Source: Thalassolituus alkanivorans
GTDB taxonomy: Bacteria > Pseudomonadota > Gammaproteobacteria > Pseudomonadales > Oceanobacteraceae
Length of the DNA: 64,000 nucleotides
Reading direction: 5' to 3'
Assembly (NCBI RefSeq): GCF_020447205.1
Contig: NZ_JAJAEL010000035.1
Span: forward strand, 318,147 to 382,146
The stretch's first letter is position 1; every line of letters starts with the position of its first letter. Both the position numbers and the translations under genes were made by a program. The notes beneath the pieces were generated by a model. That model was not told the origin of the DNA, made no database searches, and saw only the letters and a list, made by a program, of their open reading frames with translations. Of this stretch, positions 56,769 through 64,000 are shown one piece after another.

Positions 56769-57626
56769 ATGTCATTTAAAGATCAAGCCTTTATCGGCGC
56801 CCAGTATCTGTTACCACAACACCTGTTATCCCGTGCAGTTGGCTGGCTGGCCAGCTGCGAAACCAGCTGGATCAAAAATCCGCTGATCCGTGCCTTTATC
56901 GATCAGTACGACGTCAACATGAACGAAGCGCAGCGTAAAACCGCCGAGGAATTCCGCTGCTTTAACGACTTCTTTACGCGCGAGCTGGAAGACGGCGCAC
57001 GCACCATCGCCAGCGGTGATGATGTGATTGTTTCTCCGGCCGATGGTGCGGTGTCCCAGCTGGGGCCCATTGAAAACGGCCGTATTTTCCAGGCCAAAGG
57101 TCAGGACTACTCGCTGATCGAACTGCTCGGTGGTGACACCCAGCGTGCAGAACCCTTTATGGGCGGTGAGTTCGCGACTATTTACCTGTCGCCAAAGGAT
57201 TATCACCGCGTGCATATGCCGGTGACCGGCACCCTGCGTGAAGTGGTTTATGTGCCGGGCGACCTGTTTTCAGTGAACAAAACCACCGCCGAAAATGTTC
57301 CGCGTCTGTTTGCCCGTAATGAGCGTCTGGTTGCCATCTTCGATACCGAGCATGGCCCGATGGCTATGGTTCTGGTTGGAGCCATGATTGTGGCCGCGAT
57401 TGAAACCGTCTGGGCCGGACTGATTACCCCGCCGAAACGTCAGCTGAAAGTCACCGACTTCACTAACCCGCAGCCTGTTACCCTGCAGAAAGGTGAAGAA
57501 ATGGGTCGCTTCCTGCTCGGCTCGACCGTTGTTCTCTGCTTCGGCAAGGACAAAATCGACTGGCTGGATCAGCTCAAAGCCGACTCGCCGCTGCGCATGG
57601 GCGAAGCCATCGCCAAAGCCGACTGA
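56769..57626 (+). CDS. psd: Phosphatidylserine decarboxylase
   Basis: Psd, 285 residues, makes phosphatidylethanolamine at the inner membrane. The proenzyme cleavage motif LGST is present near residue 250 (FLLGSTVVL), giving the pyruvoyl-bearing alpha chain. Earlier conserved parts are FNDFFTREL, VSPADGAVSQLG and YHRVHMPVTG. A 20-base hairpin without a T run follows (57637-57664). Confidence 0.96.
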   Translation: MSFKDQAFIGAQYLLPQHLLSRAVGWLASCETSWIKNPLIRAFIDQYDVNMNEAQRKTAEEFRCFNDFFTRELEDGARTIASGDDVIVSPADGAVSQLGPIENGRIFQAKGQDYSLIELLGGDTQRAEPFMGGEFATIYLSPKDYHRVHMPVTGTLREVVYVPGDLFSVNKTTAENVPRLFARNERLVAIFDTEHGPMAMVLVGAMIVAAIETVWAGLITPPKRQLKVTDFTNPQPVTLQKGEEMGRFLLGSTVVLCFGKDKIDWLDQLKADSPLRMGEAIAKAD

Positions 57627-57636
57627 TATATCTGTC

Positions 57637-57664
57637 AGCTCCGGGTTGCATAAAACCCGGAGCT
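57637..57664 (+). terminator. Hairpin after psd, terminator-like
   Basis: AGCTCCGGGTT (57637-57647) pairs with AACCCGGAGCT (57654-57664), eleven pairs. The following bases are not U-rich, so intrinsic termination is uncertain. Confidence 0.5.
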
Positions 57665-57771
57665 CCCTGACAATTCCTTACATTGCCGGATACCGGCATA
57701 TCCTTCCAGCCGTGGTTAACACCGCCGAAATGGATCTTCTGACTTTAACTATCTCCGTGTAAGGAAATACG

Positions 57772-58638
57772 ATGTTTAACCGTCTGCTTGCCAGTATCGT
57801 ACTGCTGGCTGTATCCCTGTTTGTCTGCGCTGAAGAAGAAAGCGGCATGACTGCCCAGCAATTCTGGGACTCCCTTAACCGCCAGCAAGGCGACATTCCT
57901 CTCTATGGCGCCGGCGCCACCCTGCATGTACCGGAAGGTTTCTACTTTCTTGATGGCAATGACAGTGAGCGTGTACTGGTAGATGTCTGGGGCAATATTC
58001 CGGGCCAGAATGTTCTCGGCATGCTGTTCCCTGCGGATCAGACGCCGTTTGATGACAATTCCTGGGCAGTAATCATTGAATATGAAGAAGAAGGCTACGT
58101 TTCTGACGAAGACGCTGCCGACATCGACTACAACGAACTGCTGCAACAGATGAAGGATGATATCCGCGCAGAAAACAAAGAACGCGCCGCTATGGGTTAT
58201 GAATCCATTGAGCTGATCGGCTGGGCTGCCGCGCCCTATTACGATGCCAGCGCAAAGAAACTGCACTGGGCCAAAGAGCTGCGCTTTGGTGATGAAGAGC
58301 TGCACACGCTGAACTACAACATCCGCGTGCTGGGCCGTAAGGGCGTTCTGGTGCTGAACTTCATTGCCAGTGTCGATCAGCTGACAACCATCGAGAGCAA
58401 CCTGAGTGCCGTGCTGAACATCGCTGAGTTTGATCAGGGCTCAACCTATGCCGACTTTAACCCGGATATGGATAAAGTAGCCGCTTACGGTCTGGGCGCA
58501 CTGATTACCGGTAAGGTACTGGCCAAAACCGGTTTCCTGGCACTGACGCTGGTGTTCCTGAAGAAGTTTGGTGTCTTTATTGTGCTCGGTCTGGCCGCTC
58601 TGGGCCGCAAGATGTTCAGCCGCAATAAAGAAGCCTGA
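57772..58638 (+). CDS. DUF2167 membrane protein
   Basis: A 288-residue protein with a signal peptide (residues 1-21), a large soluble domain with DUF2167 features (GDIPLYGAGATLHVPEGFYFLD, WAVIIEYEEEGYV, LIGWAAAPYYD) and C-terminal membrane helices (GFLALTLVFLKKFGVFIVLGLAAL). The soluble part should face the periplasm. Function is unknown; no partner gene is adjacent. Confidence 0.82.
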   Translation: MFNRLLASIVLLAVSLFVCAEEESGMTAQQFWDSLNRQQGDIPLYGAGATLHVPEGFYFLDGNDSERVLVDVWGNIPGQNVLGMLFPADQTPFDDNSWAVIIEYEEEGYVSDEDAADIDYNELLQQMKDDIRAENKERAAMGYESIELIGWAAAPYYDASAKKLHWAKELRFGDEELHTLNYNIRVLGRKGVLVLNFIASVDQLTTIESNLSAVLNIAEFDQGSTYADFNPDMDKVAAYGLGALITGKVLAKTGFLALTLVFLKKFGVFIVLGLAALGRKMFSRNKEA

Positions 58639-58646
58639 TGCTTTCC

Positions 58647-58680
58647 GGGCAGCGCTTCTGTGCGCTGCCCTCAATTTTCT
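58647..58680 (+). terminator. Probable terminator after DUF2167 gene
   Basis: GGGCAGCGC (58647-58655) pairs with GCGCTGCCC (58662-58670), followed by TCAATTTTCT, a modest U tract. Confidence 0.65.
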
Positions 58681-58858
58681 GGCCCGATTGGACAAATTGC
58701 GAAGTTCAGCACGGCTTCTCCAATATCACCGCGATATTATGACCAACGGCAACAATGCCTACACATTTATCAGCAATTGTCTGGGCAAGCACCTTTTATC
58801 CGGGGTAAGCTTCTGCATTCCTGATCAGTTTATGAATTACTGCAGCGGTGGGTAGACG

Positions 58859-59329
58859 ATGTATATCGATACGGCTTCAACTTCAGATATATCTGCACTT
58901 TGTGACCTGGCGTCGCTGCTGGAAACACAGGAAGGTGACTTTTTTGGCCGCCGCCATCAGCAGGTACGCCGTCTGGGTAATCTGCTGCTGGCAAAAGAAC
59001 ATGCCCTGGTACTCTGCATCCGCGATCAGGAAGAAGTCATTGCCATGCTGACCCTGAGCAGCCTCAATCCCGGCAGCGACCAACCGGCCATTATGCGGCT
59101 GAATGATATGGCGGTACTGCCGGCGTATCAGGGTCAGGGAGCAGGCAGTATGCTGTTACAGGCCGCGATCAATCAGGCACGCCAGGCTGGCTGGAGCAAA
59201 ATTGTTGTCCATCAGACCGATATAAACCCCACCATACAGCAGCAGCTGTCACGCTTTGGCTTCAGCCCTGCCGGTCAACAGATACAACTGAGCCTGAGAG
59301 CCGATAAAGCTTCTCTCTCTGTTGCCTGA
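58859..59329 (+). CDS. GNAT family N-acetyltransferase
   Basis: A 156-residue acetyltransferase with the acetyl-CoA loop YQGQGAGSML (Q/RxxGxG/A) preceded by the beta strand MRLNDMAVLP. The substrate is unknown. It ends one base before the convergent epmA stop, so transcripts overlap at the 3' ends. The 220 bases upstream hold no gene beyond the terminator-like hairpin above. Confidence 0.88.
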   Translation: MYIDTASTSDISALCDLASLLETQEGDFFGRRHQQVRRLGNLLLAKEHALVLCIRDQEEVIAMLTLSSLNPGSDQPAIMRLNDMAVLPAYQGQGAGSMLLQAAINQARQAGWSKIVVHQTDINPTIQQQLSRFGFSPAGQQIQLSLRADKASLSVA

Positions 59330-59330
59330 T

Positions 59331-60254
59331 TCAGGCACGGCTCCAGTCAAAACTCAGCACATCGGCAATATTGCCGCTGTCCTGAACCAGCATTAATAAA
59401 CGGTCGAGCCCCATTGCCACGCCGGCACAGTCTGGTAAGCCATGCTCCAGTGCCGCCAGTAAATATTCATCAATCGGACGGCCGCCGGCCTCCTGCACAA
59501 AACGCCGCCGCTGCTCTTCTGCATCGGTCAGTTCGTGGTAACCATTAGCCAGCTCAGCACCGTTGAAATACAACTCGAAACGCTGTGCCACCGCGACACC
59601 CTCAGTGTTGTTACTGACCCGCGCCAATGCCGCCTGTGAGGCCGGAAAATCATCGATAAACACCAGAGTATCTGCCGGCAGAGACGGTTCGACCTGATGA
59701 CTCATAATCACATCCAGCCAGCCATCGCGGCTGAGCTGCAGATCCTGTCCTGCCAGTTGCTGACCCAGCACAGCAATCTGCTCATTACTGGCAGAATGAA
59801 CGTCCAGCCCGGCGTAACCTTTCATGGCCTCGTCATAGCTCAGGTTAAGCCGTGGCAGTTGCGGGTAACGGGCTGACAATAACTGCGTTACAAGCTCGGC
59901 AACTTCATCCATCAGCCGACGATGATCAAAGCCTACCCGGTACCATTCCAGCATGCTGAATTCCGGGTTATGACGCCGCCCGGCTTCACCACGGCGAAAC
60001 ACCCGCGCAATCTGAAAAATATCGCCACTGCCGGCACACAGCAGGCGCTTCATCGCATATTCAGGGGAAGTCTGTAGCCAGCGCTGTTCGCTGGTGCACA
60101 TGGGCTCGATATTCGGATCAGAGACCGGTGCTGAGGCCAGCACCGGGGTTTCGACTTCGAGTACATCGCGGGCAGCAAAAAACTGCCGGATCTGCTGATT
60201 CATCCGGGCGCGGGAACGCAGCGCATGCATTTCGGCAGAAGGTTGCCAGTTCAT
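59331..60254 (-). CDS. epmA: EF-P--(R)-beta-lysine ligase
   Basis: EpmA (GenX/PoxA), 307 residues, is a lysyl-tRNA synthetase paralogue without an anticodon domain; it ligates (R)-beta-lysine to EF-P. Class II motifs: VLEVETPVLASAPVSDP, TSPEYAMKRLL, FRRGEAGRRHNPEFSMLEWYR, and GVAMGLDRLLML. The target, efp, is 86 bases upstream on the same strand, and epmB, the lysine 2,3-aminomutase, is divergent next to efp. The full modification module is therefore encoded here except EpmC, the hydroxylase. Confidence 0.95.
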   Translation of the reverse strand: MNWQPSAEMHALRSRARMNQQIRQFFAARDVLEVETPVLASAPVSDPNIEPMCTSEQRWLQTSPEYAMKRLLCAGSGDIFQIARVFRRGEAGRRHNPEFSMLEWYRVGFDHRRLMDEVAELVTQLLSARYPQLPRLNLSYDEAMKGYAGLDVHSASNEQIAVLGQQLAGQDLQLSRDGWLDVIMSHQVEPSLPADTLVFIDDFPASQAALARVSNNTEGVAVAQRFELYFNGAELANGYHELTDAEEQRRRFVQEAGGRPIDEYLLAALEHGLPDCAGVAMGLDRLLMLVQDSGNIADVLSFDWSRA

Positions 60255-60295
60255 GGGTTACCTGTTGATGTCGGTATAAAAACATAAAAAAGACA

Positions 60296-60321
60296 TAAAA
60301 AAGGGAGCGTAAAGCTCCCTC
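60296..60321 (-). terminator. Rho-independent terminator after efp
   Basis: AGGGAGC (60302-60308) and GCTCCCT (60314-60320) form the stem and on the minus strand a T run follows. It attenuates efp transcription before epmA. Confidence 0.82.
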
Positions 60322-60340
60322 CTGTAACAGCGCCAAGGAC

Positions 60341-60907
60341 TCAGGCGCGGCTGACGTAGTCGCCGCTGCGGGTGTCGATACGCAGCTTGTCACCAATATT
60401 AATAAACAGCGGCACTTTAACCACAGCACCGGTGGTCAGCGTGGCCGGCTTGTTACCACCCTGAGCAGTATCGCCTTTCAGGCCCGGATCGGTTTCCACC
60501 ACTTCCAGCTCAACAAAGTTTGGCGGAGCGACAGTCAGTACAGCACCGTTGAACAGAGTAATGGTGTAGATTTCCTGTTCTTTCAGCCACTTTACCGTAT
60601 CGCCCAGCGCTTCCTGAGAGGCAGCATGCTGTTCAAAAGAACCGTCGGTGGCCATGAAATGCCAGAATTCACCGTCGTTGTAGAGATATTCCATCTCCAG
60701 TTCCATCACATCGGCGCCTTCCAGCGAATCACCCGACTTGAAGGTTTTTTCCACCACACGGCCATTACGCAGGTTGCGCAATTTAACGCGGTTAAACGCC
60801 TGGCCTTTACCCGGCTTAACGTATTCGTTATCCAGAATGGAACAGGGCTCGCCATCCAGCATGACTTTAAGACCTGATTTAAATTCGTTGGTAGAATAAT
60901 TCGCCAT
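60341..60907 (-). CDS. efp: Elongation factor P
   Basis: EF-P, 188 residues, relieves ribosome stalling at polyproline stretches. The modified lysine is Lys34 in the loop [11 protein letters not shown], as required for EpmA/EpmB beta-lysylation. The N-terminal KOW domain and two C-terminal OB domains are complete. It is flanked by epmA and epmB, consistent with this modification type rather than rhamnosylation. Confidence 0.97.
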   Translation of the reverse strand: MANYSTNEFKSGLKVMLDGEPCSILDNEYVKPGKGQAFNRVKLRNLRNGRVVEKTFKSGDSLEGADVMELEMEYLYNDGEFWHFMATDGSFEQHAASQEALGDTVKWLKEQEIYTITLFNGAVLTVAPPNFVELEVVETDPGLKGDTAQGGNKPATLTTGAVVKVPLFINIGDKLRIDTRSGDYVSRA

Positions 60908-60954
60908 GTAATAACCCGTTTTAAATTAATCGCTTCTTAGGAATTCATATCAAG

Positions 60955-61977
60955 TTGCCTATCATAACGCGATCTGCCGCCGCTGTTGAGGGCGAAGACT
61001 GGCAGCAGATTCTGGCCCAGGCATTCCGCCGCCCACAAGAACTGCTGGAATACCTCGATTTGCCACTGTCAGAGATGCCAGAACGCCTGCAGGCCTGTCA
61101 GGAATTCAGCATGCTGGTACCCCGGACTTATGCCGCACTGATGCAGAGCGGCAATGCAACCGATCCATTACTGCTGCAAGTGCTGCCGCAGGCAACGGAA
61201 AACGAACACCGGCCGGGCTATATCACCGACCCACTGGCGGAAAAAGACACCAATATCCAGCCAGGGATTATTCACAAATACCGCGGCCGGGTACTGCTGC
61301 TGGCCACCAGCGGTTGTGCCATTAACTGCCGCTATTGTTTCCGCCGCCACTTTGCCTATGGCGACAACCGCATCAGCCGCAAGCAGTGGGCAGAAGCGCT
61401 GAATTATGTCGCGACGGATAGCAGCATCAGCGAAGTGATCCTCAGTGGCGGCGATCCTTTACTGCTGCAGGATGATGCCCTGCAGGAACTGGTTACCCTG
61501 ATAGAAGCCATTCCGCATGTACGCCGTCTGCGCATTCACAGTCGCCTTCCAGTCGTGATTCCGCAGCGTCTGACCCCGGCACTGCAAAGCCTGCTGAGCA
61601 ACAACCGTCTGCAGGTCAGCATGGTTCTGCATATCAATCATCCAACCGAACTCAGTGACGCCCTGCGTCTGCCATTACAGGCACTTCGTCAGAGCGGTGT
61701 TACCCTGCTGAACCAAGCCGTATTGCTGAGAAAAGTGAACAACACGCTCGGTATTCTGTCTGATTTAAGCGAACGGTTGTTTGAATTTGGGGTGCTGCCT
61801 TATTACCTTCACCTGCTTGATTCAGTCCGGGGGGCTCATCATTTTGATATCAGCGAGCAGGAGGCCGTGTTTTTGTACCGGCAACTACTGGCTGAATTAC
61901 CCGGATACCTGGTTCCACGCCTGGTTCGCGAGGAAGCAGGCAAAGCGAACAAGTCCCCAATCAACCTCGACAGGTAA
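60955..61977 (+). CDS. epmB: EF-P lysine 2,3-aminomutase (radical SAM)
   Basis: EpmB, 340 residues, converts L-lysine to (R)-beta-lysine for EF-P. The radical SAM cluster motif is CAINCRYCFRRHF; later SGGDPLLLQD binds SAM, and the PLP lysine lies in the C-terminal half. The start is a TTG at 60955, since no ATG or GTG precedes the conserved N-terminus; TTAGGA lies about 12 bases upstream. It is divergent from efp with 47 bases between starts. Confidence 0.94.
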   Translation: MPIITRSAAAVEGEDWQQILAQAFRRPQELLEYLDLPLSEMPERLQACQEFSMLVPRTYAALMQSGNATDPLLLQVLPQATENEHRPGYITDPLAEKDTNIQPGIIHKYRGRVLLLATSGCAINCRYCFRRHFAYGDNRISRKQWAEALNYVATDSSISEVILSGGDPLLLQDDALQELVTLIEAIPHVRRLRIHSRLPVVIPQRLTPALQSLLSNNRLQVSMVLHINHPTELSDALRLPLQALRQSGVTLLNQAVLLRKVNNTLGILSDLSERLFEFGVLPYYLHLLDSVRGAHHFDISEQEAVFLYRQLLAELPGYLVPRLVREEAGKANKSPINLDR

Positions 61978-62110
61978 ACGGATATTGCCTATAAGGAAGT
62001 AGGCTTTTGCTATGAATCACATGCACTTACGGCAAAGTCGCTATACTGTGTATGAGGTTCGGCAAAAATCCGCCGGATGAAAAACTTTGGTTTAATCACA
62101 GCAGGATTGC

Positions 62111-63928
62111 ATGGAAAGCCCGAAAACACCGATAAAACTGCACATACCGACAACGCCTCTCGCGCAGCCATCATTTTGTGCGGGTAATGTTGAGGGCGTT
62201 ACCCAGTGGGCCAAAGAATTACCTATGGCCAACACCGGTGAAGCTGCACGTCAGTTATATCAGGCTATCCGCGAGCTGAATCAATGGAACACCGACCCGT
62301 TGCTGCGCTTTAAAGTGCTGGAAGTGGTGCGGCCTTACATCTATTCCATCTGCACCCTGCTGAATAAACACTTTCTGCAATCGTCCATATCACTGAACGA
62401 TAAACAGCTGAAAATCGCCAATCTCAGTCAGGCGCTGCAGGGACATCTGGCCACCGGTTATAAGATGGTTGTGGCGCACAGCATCAGCCGTGTTGCACCG
62501 GCAGACAAGCCCTCCAAAGTGGTTACGCTGGCGATCCACCGCGCGATTTCCGATACCAATCAAACCATACTGCGTGCTTTCCAGCTGTATTGTCAGCCGC
62601 CGGAGCACGCCTGGCTGGAGATCAACCAGCTTTATCTGCTGGCAGAAATGCACAAATTGCTGACCTATAAAGTCAGTGACCGCCAGACCCGTTTCTTATC
62701 CACATCCACTATTCAGGATGTGTATATCCGCGCTCACCTGCTCGGAACCGCCAAGCCTAATAACCTGCGCCAGCAGGATCTGGCTCAACTGTACGATGCC
62801 AGCGAGCTGTGGGCGGAATCTGCTTCTCTGTCTGCCGCCGACGATGAGAGCGCTCTGTTTATTATTAACCTGCACCGTGATCGTCCGGGACAGTACCGCC
62901 AGCACCTGCGAGATGCACAAAAGCCGTTGTTCCGCAGCCTGAATACCGCGCAGCTGGTACAAGCACTAAAACACTGGGCAGCCAATCCTAATGGCACCCA
63001 TCAGATTACCGTTCCCGGCAAACTCAGCGACAACCTGCTGTCCCACGCCATTCAGTCCTGGGGAATCCACTGGCAGCGCTCCTTCCGCCGGGCACAGACT
63101 GAAGGCCAGCTGCGTATTTGCATCGGACTTTCTGCAACCCACTATTACAGCGGTGGTCAGCAGGATTTCGAAAAGATGCTGGCCTCAGTGAAACCCAAGA
63201 CTCTGGAAGGCGAGGTTGAGCGCAGCGTTGATGTCGGCAAAGCCAGCAGCGAAGGCGATGTCTGGGCTAATGCCTTCGATGCCGGTGGTGCCCGTATTGC
63301 CGAAAATACCGCACTGAATATTGATGCCATTGAGTTCATCAATAAACACAAAGCGCAGGAAGAAAGCAGTGACGAAGTCACCACAAAATACCCTGCACAT
63401 CAGGTTGATCTGATTAATACCAGCCCGGGCGGTTACTGTATTCACTGGAACGGAGAAGTGCCGGCCAGTATTCAGGCCGGAGAATTATTAGGCATTCAGG
63501 AGCGCGGAGTTAAACACTGGTCCATCGGTGTGATCCGCTGGATTCGTCACCTGCGCGATCAGGGTACACAGCTCGGCGTTGAACTGTTAGCCCCAAAAGC
63601 CGAAGTCGGCGCAGCGCGGTTACTGCAGAAAACCGGCAGCAACGGTCCTTATATGAGAGCGTTGCTGTTGCCCGCAATCAAGGCCATTGCTCAGCCTGCA
63701 ACACTGCTGCTGCCGCGCATCCCCTTCCGCACAGGCAATAAGGTCGAATTAATGTATCCTGAATTACAGGGTCGTTATCAGCTGACCAAGCGACTGACAT
63801 CAACCAGCAGTTTCAGTCAGTTTCAGTTCCGCAGTGCCGGTGCAGCCAGTCAGGCTCAGTCATCAGGGATGCAGCAAACGCCGGGACTGGGTGAAGATGA
63901 CTTTGATTCCATCTGGAACAAACTCTGA
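62111..63928 (+). CDS. PilZ-like domain protein, unknown role
   Basis: A 605-residue cytoplasmic protein. The first 370 residues are largely helical and I did not recognise a family. The C-terminal part (about 430-530) contains GELLGIQERG, SIGVIRWIRHL and QLGVELL, the pattern of beta strands seen in PilZ c-di-GMP-binding domains, although a canonical RxxxR is not obvious. The segment PEDDFDSIWNKL-like tail is acidic. It has its own promoter region (61978-62110) and terminator. The window encodes a GGDEF cyclase too, so a c-di-GMP link is possible but unproven. Confidence 0.6.
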   Translation: MESPKTPIKLHIPTTPLAQPSFCAGNVEGVTQWAKELPMANTGEAARQLYQAIRELNQWNTDPLLRFKVLEVVRPYIYSICTLLNKHFLQSSISLNDKQLKIANLSQALQGHLATGYKMVVAHSISRVAPADKPSKVVTLAIHRAISDTNQTILRAFQLYCQPPEHAWLEINQLYLLAEMHKLLTYKVSDRQTRFLSTSTIQDVYIRAHLLGTAKPNNLRQQDLAQLYDASELWAESASLSAADDESALFIINLHRDRPGQYRQHLRDAQKPLFRSLNTAQLVQALKHWAANPNGTHQITVPGKLSDNLLSHAIQSWGIHWQRSFRRAQTEGQLRICIGLSATHYYSGGQQDFEKMLASVKPKTLEGEVERSVDVGKASSEGDVWANAFDAGGARIAENTALNIDAIEFINKHKAQEESSDEVTTKYPAHQVDLINTSPGGYCIHWNGEVPASIQAGELLGIQERGVKHWSIGVIRWIRHLRDQGTQLGVELLAPKAEVGAARLLQKTGSNGPYMRALLLPAIKAIAQPATLLLPRIPFRTGNKVELMYPELQGRYQLTKRLTSTSSFSQFQFRSAGAASQAQSSGMQQTPGLGEDDFDSIWNKL

Positions 63929-63967
63929 TCCTATATACCACCATCTGATCGTTTTAAAATGCCCTTC

Positions 63968-64000
63968 TGACCGTTTTGTCACACCCGGTCATTTTTTTTT
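63968..64000 (+). terminator. Rho-independent terminator after PilZ-like gene
   Basis: TGACCG (63968-63973) pairs with CGGTCA (63986-63991), followed by at least nine T residues up to the window end. Confidence 0.8.

Noticed and set aside
62014..62082. A 22-codon frame starting with ATG between epmB and the PilZ-like gene
   Set aside because: It is too short to support, and the stretch is more likely the promoter region of the next gene (a TATACT element lies at 62042).

Overview
The window reads as chromosomal DNA of a motile, aerobic marine-type gammaproteobacterium on the Oceanospirillales/Pseudomonadales side of the class. This is inferred from gene content and order, not from a marker search. 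Two conserved gene neighbourhoods support it. One is the Pseudomonas-type block dksA-gluQ-cbrX-cbrA-cbrB-[small RNA]-pcnB-folK-panB-panC-panD-pgi. The other is the block known from E. coli around psd/purA: psd, rsgA, orn, queG, nnr, tsaE, amiB, mutL, miaA, hfq, hflX, hflK, hflC, yjeT-like, purA, with epmA/efp/epmB close by. Coding density is high, codon use looks even, and there is no prophage, integron, complete IS or CRISPR.

Layout. 1-4.8 kb: an imelysin-type iron-uptake cluster (di-heme protein cut by the window edge, DUF1513, imelysin) and a porin. 4.8-9.7 kb: a CorA transporter, DNA polymerase II, a pentapeptide protein and a cyclic-nucleotide-domain protein. 9.77-9.95 kb: a Fur-box promoter driving a short terminated transcript, a strong candidate for an iron-responsive small RNA. 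10-14.3 kb: FecCD-type ABC importer, Rieske protein, small membrane protein, SfsA and an aminotransferase. 14.5-27.9 kb: the dksA-to-pgi block. 28-34.4 kb: a chemotaxis receptor, the methionine-salvage operon mtnABDC and a secreted sphingomyelinase-like protein. 34.4-48 kb: a thioesterase, then a long minus-strand superoperon from nnr to purA. 48-64 kb: queG, a GAF-GGDEF cyclase, orn, rsgA, motAB, an HDOD-GAF protein, a rhodanese, psd, a DUF2167 protein, a GNAT, the EF-P modification module and a PilZ-like protein.

The most interesting part is the 1.4 kb without protein genes between cbrB and pcnB. It holds two consecutive sigma-54 promoters with GG-N10-GC spacing, each preceded by an identical 13-bp upstream element and each followed by a transcript whose hairpins display A-rich (AAYAAYAA-like) loops. 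This is the expected architecture of a CrcZ-type Hfq/Crc sponge RNA, here in tandem duplicate. A 266-bp foldback (MITE-like) element with 18-bp perfect terminal repeats then sits directly against the 5' end of pcnB. hfq, the probable target of the sponge RNAs, lies 20 kb downstream in the same window.

Functionally, the window combines iron uptake and iron-sparing RNA control, carbon catabolite control (CbrAB, CrcZ-like RNAs, Hfq), coenzyme A and folate precursor synthesis, methionine salvage, translation-factor maintenance (EF-P, RsgA, QueG, TsaE, MiaA), mismatch repair and flagellar motility. All calls rest on reading motifs and gene order by eye; no database search was run.
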